Below are positions 58,501 through 64,000 of a stretch of DNA of 64,000 bases, piece after piece. The notes under the pieces were generated by a model. That model searched no databases and was not told where the DNA came from. It saw only the letters and a program-made list of their open reading frames with translations. Origin of the DNA: a bacterium (GTDB lineage Bacteria; Vulcanimicrobiota; Xenobia; Xenobiales; JADMJV01); the NCBI GenBank assembly GCA_018780265.1, contig JADMJV010000069.1:47694-111693 (forward strand). Direction: 5' to 3'. Position 1 is the first letter of the stretch; every line of letters starts with the position of its first letter. A program made the position numbers and the translations under genes.

Positions 58501-58625
58501 CCGGCGCCGAAGTGCAGCGGCCGCTGGCCACCGTTGTCATCGGCGGACTGTTCAGTTCCAGCCTGCTCACTTTGCTGGTGCTGCCCGTGCTCTATCGGCT
58601 CAGTCAGCCCAGGGAGGTTGTATGA
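55551..58625 (+). CDS. Heavy-metal efflux RND pump (CzcA family)
   Basis: 1024 residues with twelve membrane helices in the RND arrangement and two large periplasmic loops. The HME-RND marker on helix four is LGAIDFGIIVDGSVIIVEN, with both Asp and the Glu used for proton/metal coupling in CzcA/CusA. Other family parts: QLSVDAVPDVTNRQVQINAL at the start, AEGAVAVQITYPAGISL, and GVAVLNGVVMLTFIEQLR. It exports divalent or monovalent metal ions across the envelope. Which metal cannot be stated. Next gene (outer-membrane factor) is coupled by ATGA. Confidence 0.95.
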   Translation: MIATILRFSIRRRGLIVCLTLLFVGLGLYNLTQLSVDAVPDVTNRQVQINALAPALGAEEMERRVTFPLELALAGMPRLEEVRSLSQFGLSQLTVIFHDDTDIYRARQWVAERLQQATDSLPPGVKTEMAPVSTGLGEILYLRLRNPRLSLMERRSLMDWVVRPQLRSVAGLADVNTWGGEVRQIQVSVDPERLQQHELAVDDVIRAIQENNANGGGAFIEQASQQQVVQVEGMLTRPEDLEKISVTPAQGPPIWLGLLSQVGFGPMIRQGAITQDGAGEEVYAICLLLLGENGSAVVEAVKARLPGIEKSLPEGSSLEPFLDRSRLIAATLRTAGQNLLEGGILVVGLLFAFLLQLRAGLIVSSAIPLAMLFAMCGMRYFGISANLMSLGAIDFGIIVDGSVIIVENCVRRLADERHRLGRALSEAERLEAIASASIEVRQATQFGEILILASYLPILALAGLEGKMFRPMGWTVIMALGGAMICTLTVVPALCGYFLKAEEEPEHPLIHWLLPRYQRSIQFLMNWGKSVMLAALAIALLGVWLFFRLGTEFIPELAEGAVAVQITYPAGISLKESIRLSTAAEKTVKRLCSGLVERVVTRIGRPEIATDPMLTCQTDLLIELRPGVAQEVVVDRLSEEMSGKPGVDVSFTQPIKMRMMELIEGVGIRADLGIKLFGDDHKELARQAQRVAALVKTVPGAADVTVEMTQGLKQLQIEVDRARLAQFGVTVADVNRIVESAVGCRPVSSINDGNQRFEIVVRLPDNLRNDVDVIGKLLISNSRGEHLPLNQLATLSDRLGPVQISRENGKRRIVIQSNVRGRDLGSFVEAVQARLDRDLKLPVGYYLQYAGTYEKLQSGRARLALVVPLTFLMVFGLLYWTFASLRLAALVFTSIPLAITGGVTALWLRGMSLSISAAVGFVALAGVAVLNGVVMLTFIEQLRRDGEPAHLAVVRGAGLRLRPVLMTACVAAFGFLPMAISHGAGAEVQRPLATVVIGGLFSSSLLTLLVLPVLYRLSQPREVV

Positions 58626-59887
58626 AAAAGACGCTGCTCTGGCTGCTTCTGCTCAGCGTCACCGGGCTGGCTCAACCGGCCAGCCAGGAAGTGGTCCTCA
58701 CGGCCGAGGAGGCGCTTACTCGGGCCCTTCAACAACACCCTCAACTCAAGGCCTCCCAAGCCCGGCTGCGTCAAGCCGAGATCGCGGCCGGCAGCGCCGC
58801 CACCTGGCCCAGCGCCCAGGCCGGCCTGGGCAGCTGGCAAGGGCGCGGCGACACATTGCTCAACAGCAACTACATCTCCCAGAATCGCTCCGACTACTAC
58901 CTTTTCGTGCAACAACAGTTGCGTCCGCCCGGTCAAAACGAAACGCGCTCCAAAATTGCGGTTCAAGAACTGGAGGCTTCGCAGGCGGCCGCCCGCTTGT
59001 TGGAATTGCAGATCAGGCAGCAGGTCAAGGACGCTTATGCCGCGCGTCTGGCGGCCGACCAGCAGGTGCGGTTGTCCCAAGAAAATTTGCAGCTGGCCCA
59101 AGAGTTGCTGCAGATCACCGAGCTTCGTTTCCAGGCTGGCACCAGTCCCCGCCTGGACGGACTTAACGCTTCCATCCAGAAAAACCGGGCAGACCAGGAA
59201 TTGAGTGCGGCCCAAAGCCAGCTGTTGCAGAGCCAGGCCCGGTTGGCCCCGCTGTTGGGGCTGCCCGCCTCGACTAATTTAAGGTGCACCGGGGAACTGA
59301 CGCCCCAACCGGTCAGCCAGGTATACGAGTCACTGTGTGCGCTGGCCAAGGATCATCCGCGCCTGCAGATGGCCCGATCCAACCTGGAAGCCAGCCACCA
59401 CCAGCGCGAACTGGCCCAGCAGCAGGGCGGTCCCACCCCCGGAGTGATGGCCATCTACGACCTGGTCAGACCCAGCTACGCCGTGCAGTTGACGCTGTCC
59501 GTGCCCATCGACTGGGGAGCCTTGGGCGCGGAGGTAGAACATCGCGCCGAGGTGGAAAAGGAAAAAGAGCAGACCCTGGCGGCCGAAGAACTGCAGTTGG
59601 AGGCAGACACGGGGGCCAACTTTTATGCCTACCAACGCGCCTACGACCAGGCCGTCGCCTACCGCGACAAGATTCTCCAGCCAGCCGAAGAAGTGGTAAA
59701 GGTGACCCGCTACGGCTACGTGCGCGGGGCCATCGCTTACAACCAGTTGCTCATCGTTCAACAACAACTCAGCACACTGCGCAAGGAGTATGTGCAGCGG
59801 GTGCTGGAAGTGCATCAGGCCTTGCACGCCCTTGAGTTGGTGGTGGGCCAGAGTCTGTCACGGCAAAATCCGGAGGGTAAGCCTTGA
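58622..59887 (+). CDS. Outer-membrane efflux protein (TolC/CzcC family)
   Basis: 421 residues from ATG at 58622, in ATGA with the pump stop; the frame is open upstream but antisense-like within the pump gene. Signal peptide TLLWLLLLSVTGLAQPA. Two outer-membrane-efflux repeats are recognisable: VVLTAEEALTRALQQHPQLK, helices with LEASQAAARLLELQIRQQVK, FRFQAGTSPRLDG-like LRFQAGTSPRLDGLNASIQK, and later RGAIAYNQLLIVQQQL. It forms the trimeric channel through the outer membrane and periplasm for the RND pump. Confidence 0.92.
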   Translation: MKKTLLWLLLLSVTGLAQPASQEVVLTAEEALTRALQQHPQLKASQARLRQAEIAAGSAATWPSAQAGLGSWQGRGDTLLNSNYISQNRSDYYLFVQQQLRPPGQNETRSKIAVQELEASQAAARLLELQIRQQVKDAYAARLAADQQVRLSQENLQLAQELLQITELRFQAGTSPRLDGLNASIQKNRADQELSAAQSQLLQSQARLAPLLGLPASTNLRCTGELTPQPVSQVYESLCALAKDHPRLQMARSNLEASHHQRELAQQQGGPTPGVMAIYDLVRPSYAVQLTLSVPIDWGALGAEVEHRAEVEKEKEQTLAAEELQLEADTGANFYAYQRAYDQAVAYRDKILQPAEEVVKVTRYGYVRGAIAYNQLLIVQQQLSTLRKEYVQRVLEVHQALHALELVVGQSLSRQNPEGKP

Positions 59888-60819
59888 ACAAAAAACGAGC
59901 CGCTCTGCTCTCGATAGCTTCTAATAGCGCCCTGGTGGTGTTGAAGCTGATCGTTGGAGCCATGAGCGGCTCGGTGGCCGTGATCTCGGAGGCCGTCCAC
60001 TCGGCCACCGACCTGCTGGCTTCCGTCATTGCCTATCTGTCCGTGCGGATGTCTGACAACCCCCCTGACGCCGATCATCCCTACGGGCATGGCAAAATCG
60101 AAAGCATCTCCAGCCTGGCCGAAGCCCTATTGATTTTTGGAGCGGCCCTTTTCATCATTCACGAATCGGTCACCAGGCTTCAACATCCTCACACCACCTC
60201 GCCCCAATTGGGACCGGCCATCGCCGTGATGGCCCTGTCGGTGCTGGCCAACTTCTTTCTTTCGCGCCATCTGCGCAAAGTGGCCCTGCAAACCGATTCG
60301 CTGGCTCTGTTGGCGGACGCCGAACACCTTCATGTGGACGTGCTCACGGCCGCCGGAGTCTTTTTTGGCCTGATTTTGACCCAAGTGACCCGGGTCGACT
60401 GGCTGGACCCATTGGTGGCTTTAGGCGTGGCCGTGCTGATCTTGCAGGCGGCCTGGGATCTGACCAGCAAGTCTTTGAGCCCACTCATGGACGCCTGCCT
60501 TCCGCCGGCCGAAGAAAACCTGATCCGAGTGGTCCTCAATTCCGACGAGCGAGTCCTGGGCTACCACAAGTTGCGCACACGCAAATCCGGGTCGCAACGC
60601 CACGTGGATCTGCATGTGCAACTGGATGACGATTGCAGCCTGGTGGTGGCCCACGAAATCACCGAGGATCTGGAACAGGCCATTCGCGAGGTGCTGCCGG
60701 CCATTCATATCAACATTCACGTCGAACCCTTTCTGTCTGAAATGCAGCACCAGTTGGAAGTGCACGGAACGCCACCCGAAGAAGTCAACCTGAAGTATCA
60801 CCCGCTCTTAAAGGTATAA
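59884..60819 (+). CDS. Cation diffusion facilitator (CDF) transporter
   Basis: 311 residues, TTG start overlapping the upstream stop as TTGA. About six membrane helices; metal-site features AVISEAVHSATDLLASVIA (His/Asp), ADHPYGHGKIESISSLAEA and LLADAEHLHVDVLTAAGVF (His-x-x-x-Asp). The C-terminal cytoplasmic domain has the ferredoxin-like HVDLHVQLDDDCSLVVAHEI. It moves divalent metals (zinc, cobalt, iron, manganese) out of the cytoplasm into the periplasm, from where the RND system can export them. No regulator gene lies in the operon. Confidence 0.93.
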   Translation: MNKKRAALLSIASNSALVVLKLIVGAMSGSVAVISEAVHSATDLLASVIAYLSVRMSDNPPDADHPYGHGKIESISSLAEALLIFGAALFIIHESVTRLQHPHTTSPQLGPAIAVMALSVLANFFLSRHLRKVALQTDSLALLADAEHLHVDVLTAAGVFFGLILTQVTRVDWLDPLVALGVAVLILQAAWDLTSKSLSPLMDACLPPAEENLIRVVLNSDERVLGYHKLRTRKSGSQRHVDLHVQLDDDCSLVVAHEITEDLEQAIREVLPAIHINIHVEPFLSEMQHQLEVHGTPPEEVNLKYHPLLKV

Positions 60820-60897
60820 CTCGCCTTTACATCGGCGGCAACGAACCAGGGGGGTCCTCTGGTGGCAAATAACTGAGATTGTCTAAGTCGCGTCTGT

Positions 60898-61473
60898 TCA
60901 GGTTTTCTTGCGAGATCGACGCAGTGCCGCTCGAAAGGCTTCGACCAATGTTGAGTCATCCAGGGCCGCTTCGAATTGTTGCAACCAACCCACCACGTAG
61001 GTTTCGTCGAGAAAGTGGCCCTGGCGACGAATGACACTTTGGGCATCCTCGTGGTCTCTGGCTCGGGTTGAAACCAATTTGTAGACGATGAGATCCTCGG
61101 GTGAGCAGACGCGCACCACCAGTCCCGGGCGAACCTCCAAATCTTGGGCCCGTTCGATGGCTGCCACATCAAAGCTGGTGTCACAAAGCATCACATCGAT
61201 CCGGTGGCCTCCGGCGTCACGCAAGAACAAGAGACCACTTTGCCTGATCTGCCAGGCCGGGTCATCCTGGAGCAATGGGGTGTAACGCTCTTTCAAAGTA
61301 GACAATAGCAATTCTGCCTCATCACGATGGACCGAGACTTTCACGTCGACGTCACTGGTTAAACGAGCCACGCCCCAGGCAGCTACGGCCAGTGCGCCAA
61401 TAGCCGCCGACTCTATGTGCTTGGACTTGAGAAGGACTTGCAACGCCTGCAAGCTGTCGTAGAGGCCGTCCAC
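60898..61473 (-). CDS. Nucleotidyltransferase (AbiEii-like / MNT type)
   Basis: 191 residues, GTG right after the stop of the small upstream gene. The nucleotidyltransferase pattern is visible: AIGALAVAAWGVARLTSDVD with Asp-x-Asp (DVDVKV), then a third acid in GHRIDVMLCDTSFD, and ARDHEDAQSVIRRQG near the end. Families of this type include AbiEii/MenT toxins and housekeeping proteins that pair with a small partner. I see no classical antitoxin helix-turn-helix upstream, so a toxin-antitoxin role is only a possibility. Confidence 0.78.
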   Translation of the reverse strand: MDGLYDSLQALQVLLKSKHIESAAIGALAVAAWGVARLTSDVDVKVSVHRDEAELLLSTLKERYTPLLQDDPAWQIRQSGLLFLRDAGGHRIDVMLCDTSFDVAAIERAQDLEVRPGLVVRVCSPEDLIVYKLVSTRARDHEDAQSVIRRQGHFLDETYVVGWLQQFEAALDDSTLVEAFRAALRRSRKKT

Positions 61474-61695
61474 TCAACGATTGAGTTTGCCGAGGCGTGC
61501 CTGCAACTCGACCATGGATTCCATTCGTGGAGATGCAAAGATACTCTCGGTTGCGTGCAGTTCGTGGCGGAATTCGCGGTACAGTGCCTCTAGCTGAGCC
61601 GCACTTTCGCGTACACTCAAACGCCGGATTAGCGCGGTTTCCATGTCCCAGCGTAGTTCCCAATCGTCTCGCACGGATCCCAGCCCTAGTAGCAT
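61474..61695 (-). CDS. Small helical protein paired with the nucleotidyltransferase
   Basis: 73 residues from ATG at 61695 (frame open up to 61770). Largely helical and charged: WDMETALIRRLSVRESAAQL, LYREFRHELHATESIF, ARMES-like MESMVELQARLGKLNR. The nucleotidyltransferase gene follows without a gap. No family recognised; the arrangement resembles small regulator plus nucleotidyltransferase pairs. No clear ribosome site. Confidence 0.55.
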   Translation of the reverse strand: MLLGLGSVRDDWELRWDMETALIRRLSVRESAAQLEALYREFRHELHATESIFASPRMESMVELQARLGKLNR

Positions 61696-61859
61696 AGTGG
61701 ATGAATTCCGCGGTGCGCCAATATGAACCTGCCTGACCGCCGGTGTTGCGACCCCCCCCAGTTCCCGCAAAACTTCAGCGGAGGCCTGGAGCGAGGACTG
61801 AGCCGGCTGGATGGGTGTCTAGCCTTGTCACCACAAGCCCGGCTGGATATATTCGTGCG

Positions 61860-63194
61860 ATGACCTTTCGCACAAAACTATTCGCTCTCGCCCTCCTCGC
61901 TGCAGGATGCGGTTCCTCCAACTCGTCCGGCGGGTTTCCGGCTGCTCCGGGGACCGGGGGGACAGGCTCCCCACCCCAACTCACCCCCTATCAACTGCTC
62001 AAGCAGGACATTCTGATCGAGGCCGATTGCTGGGACGTTCAGCCCAGGATGATCGCGGCCGGTTTGGGCTTTACCAGTATCATCGGTGTGCCCGGACTGG
62101 ACGTGACTCAGCCCACTTTGAGTGAGGCGCTCACGCGCGCTGCCGGAGGCACCTGGAACAGCGTGGCCAATCCGTCGGGAGCCATACCTACGCTGGGAGC
62201 CTTTACCTCGGCCGTCACCCCCCAAGGAGTTGCCGTGACTTATGGGGTGCCGGTGGTCAACTGCGATGGTCTGCCGGTGGAATTCAGTTGGCCGATCTTG
62301 CCCAGTACCCTGGACGCGACCGACTTCAAGGTGACTCTCAACGATGGCACCACCGTTACGCCTCAGACGGCCGGCATCAATCCCAATTTTGACTTTAACG
62401 AGCGGGCCGTGGCCGTGCTCTTTGGCAAATTCGGCAATCGCTTCGGACCCGATGACCCGCGCGCCCGCTATCCGGTATCGGTGGAGGTGGTAGCTGACGG
62501 CACCCCGCTGCTATTGATGGGACCCAACCTGCAACGTTTTGTGGCGGTGGGTCTCAAGGCCATGAGCAACGGTACTCCCTACACCGACCCCGAGGTGGCC
62601 CCCGAGCGCCGTGGCGGGCCCCGGTTGGTGGGCGCCAAGTTGACCCGAATGTCCGCGATAGGGGACGGGGCGCCTTCTTTTTTGCGCTTCGCCACTCCCA
62701 ACGACGGCATCGCCCTGTATGGCGGGCGGGCTCAGTTTCGGCTGCGGGTATACACTTCGGGCGGCTTTTCGCCGGATGGAGTGCGAGGTATGTTTCCCAC
62801 CGAGTTTGCCCGCTACTTCCGGCTGCGGGCCGGCAATCAGTTGCTGACACAGACCGATGTGCCCTACTCGGTAAACGGGGGCAGCCTGCAGATCGTGGGC
62901 CTGGCCGAATTGGGCCTGGCCCTGCCGCTGTATGACGACACTTATCAGGAAGATCAGGACAACCAGATCGACATCGTCCTGGAAGGGGATGAAAAAGCCA
63001 TGCGCGCCATTACCCAGGTGGAAGTGCCCTCGGTGGCTCCCTATTCACCGCTATACAATCCAGGGGGGCCCGGCAATCGGCCGACGCCGGGGGTGCGCTA
63101 CAGCGCTCCCAGCCCGCCCCACACGGTAGACGTGCTGATGGCCCTGGACAACCCCCTCACCGTGACCTTTATCGACCCCGGCGTATCGCCCTGA
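61860..63194 (+). CDS. Large lipoprotein of unknown function
   Basis: 444 residues from ATG at 61860. Signal and lipobox LFALALLAAGC, then a Gly/Ser/Pro-rich linker (SSGGFPAAPGTGGTGSPPQL) and a soluble beta-rich domain. Repeated features are PILPSTLDATDFKVTLNDGT (Ig-like strand pattern) and GGRAQFRLRVYTSGGFSPDG. No family recognised. It should be anchored to a membrane, possibly at the surface. Acidic loops such as DDTYQEDQDNQIDIVLEGDE could bind calcium. Confidence 0.7.
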   Translation: MTFRTKLFALALLAAGCGSSNSSGGFPAAPGTGGTGSPPQLTPYQLLKQDILIEADCWDVQPRMIAAGLGFTSIIGVPGLDVTQPTLSEALTRAAGGTWNSVANPSGAIPTLGAFTSAVTPQGVAVTYGVPVVNCDGLPVEFSWPILPSTLDATDFKVTLNDGTTVTPQTAGINPNFDFNERAVAVLFGKFGNRFGPDDPRARYPVSVEVVADGTPLLLMGPNLQRFVAVGLKAMSNGTPYTDPEVAPERRGGPRLVGAKLTRMSAIGDGAPSFLRFATPNDGIALYGGRAQFRLRVYTSGGFSPDGVRGMFPTEFARYFRLRAGNQLLTQTDVPYSVNGGSLQIVGLAELGLALPLYDDTYQEDQDNQIDIVLEGDEKAMRAITQVEVPSVAPYSPLYNPGGPGNRPTPGVRYSAPSPPHTVDVLMALDNPLTVTFIDPGVSP

Positions 63195-63310
63195 TTGGGG
63201 ATGTCCTGGCTGTGGGGTGGTCTTTGTCCTGGTCTGGGGCCAGGACGGCCCGGGGGGACGACGGGCGTCCTGGCAAAGGTCTAAGCGGGGGGGTTGGCTA
63301 ATCTCCCGCC

Positions 63311-64000
63311 ATGCACATTCCGGCCATGGGCCCCAAGCACACGCCTCCCCTGGCTCCCGCGGTGGCGCCGCCGGTCGCAGCCGAGTTTAGCTACAATTCT
63401 CAAGACAGCTTCGTACTGCCGGCGTCCTCCACCACGGTGGGCGGGGTCTCCATCGGCAAGGGAGTTAGCACGGAAAAGGTGCTATTAAAAGGGGGCCTGG
63501 CGGCTGTAGATGGCAAGTTTGTCTACACGCCCGAAGATCGCCGGCACTTTGCGGCCAACGCCTTTGCAGCCGTCAATAAGGCCGTCAATATTTTTCAGGA
63601 AGCCTACGGTAGCCCGGTTCAATGGGCTACCGGCAAATCTCAACTGGAAGTCACTGCCGACGCGGGCGAACAACTCAACGCTTATTACTCGCGTTGGGAG
63701 GGTGGGCTCTTCTTTTTTCACTCCAAGGATGTCCAGGCTCAAGAGGTCGTTTACTCGGCCGGTTCGGGCGAAGTGGTGGCGCATGAGGCAGGGCATGCCA
63801 TTCTGGATGCCATCCGGCCTGGCTATTTTGAGGCCTGGTCCCCCGACCCGGGCGCTTTTCACGAGTCGTTCGGCGACCTGTTGGCCCTGCTGATTTCGCT
63901 CAAGGACGACCGGGTTCTCGATCGGGTGGTGGAACAGACCGGGGGGGATCTTTCCCAGCCCAATCTCGCTGCGGCTCTGGGGGAGCAACTGGGGCGGGCC
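63311..64000 (+). CDS. Gluzincin-like zinc metallopeptidase, N-terminal part (3' end outside window)
   Basis: The frame from ATG at 63311 stays open to the end of the window (230 codons). The N-terminus is Pro-rich with a SYNSQDSFVLPASST segment and no signal peptide. The zinc motif is EVVAHEAGHAILDAIRPG, and HESFGDLLALLISL about 25 residues later supplies the third ligand Glu and Asp, as in thermolysin-like (M4) enzymes. A proline-rich start also occurs in the EF-hand/papain-like gene at 16101. No ribosome site is clear, so the start may be elsewhere nearby. Confidence 0.75.
   Translation, partial: MHIPAMGPKHTPPLAPAVAPPVAAEFSYNSQDSFVLPASSTTVGGVSIGKGVSTEKVLLKGGLAAVDGKFVYTPEDRRHFAANAFAAVNKAVNIFQEAYGSPVQWATGKSQLEVTADAGEQLNAYYSRWEGGLFFFHSKDVQAQEVVYSAGSGEVVAHEAGHAILDAIRPGYFEAWSPDPGAFHESFGDLLALLISLKDDRVLDRVVEQTGGDLSQPNLAAALGEQLGRA

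Overview
The window is a dense, high-GC (roughly 60% by eye) chromosomal segment of a diderm bacterium. The outer membrane is implied by a complete RND/adaptor/TolC-type efflux operon and by a type IV pilus / type II secretion-like gene set. No ribosomal RNA, phage, transposase or CRISPR array was seen. Starts are often GTG or TTG. Neighbouring genes commonly overlap by 4 nt (ATGA, GTGA, TTGA), and many convergent genes overlap at their 3' ends. The abundance of Ser/Thr protein kinases (five in 35 kb), eclectic signalling fusions and proline-rich N-termini ahead of peptidase-like domains fit a deep-branching lineage such as Candidatus Xenobia/Vulcanimicrobiota. That placement is a low-confidence inference, not something the sequence proves.

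Region by region. 1-6.2 kb: end of secD, secF, a kinase-ATPase fusion degenerate in both domains, and a DsbD-type thiol-disulfide transporter. 6.2-13 kb: a U32 peptidase (RlhA type), a histidine kinase, and the minus-strand series truB, histidine kinase, NarL-type regulator. 13.0-13.5 kb: a roughly 430-nt hairpin-rich RNA gene with its own promoter and terminator, whose family I do not recognise. 13.5-19.1 kb: a DUF1990 gene, a YvbH-like PH-domain gene, two genes of unknown function (one a likely EF-hand/papain-like protease), a kinase and a small secreted SLH-like protein. 19.1-23.3 kb: shikimate and lysine biosynthesis (aroQ, aroB, aroK, aroE, dapA); aroE appears to start at CTG. 23.5-34.5 kb: a signalling island with a WD40 kinase, a kinase with a large extracytoplasmic domain, a 40-bp tandem repeat, a histidine-kinase-like protein lacking its phosphoacceptor His, a REC-BTAD regulator, and a kinase fused to a periplasmic-binding-protein sensor.

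34.5-42 kb: a GspF/PilC protein and three prepilin-like genes, interrupted by a membrane protein, an acyltransferase and a PIG-V-like mannosyltransferase. 42-50.7 kb: a long minus-strand series with an IDH/IPMDH-family dehydrogenase, zinc-ribbon protein, esterase, GGDEF protein, PLP enzyme, CoA-transferase and an S24/S26-like protein. 50.8-53.8 kb: fbp and a PIN-PhoH ATPase. 53.8-60.8 kb: an HME-RND heavy-metal efflux operon ending in a CDF transporter. 60.9-64 kb: a nucleotidyltransferase with a small partner gene, a large lipoprotein, and a zinc metallopeptidase running off the end.

Functions were assigned from motifs read by eye. No database search was run.
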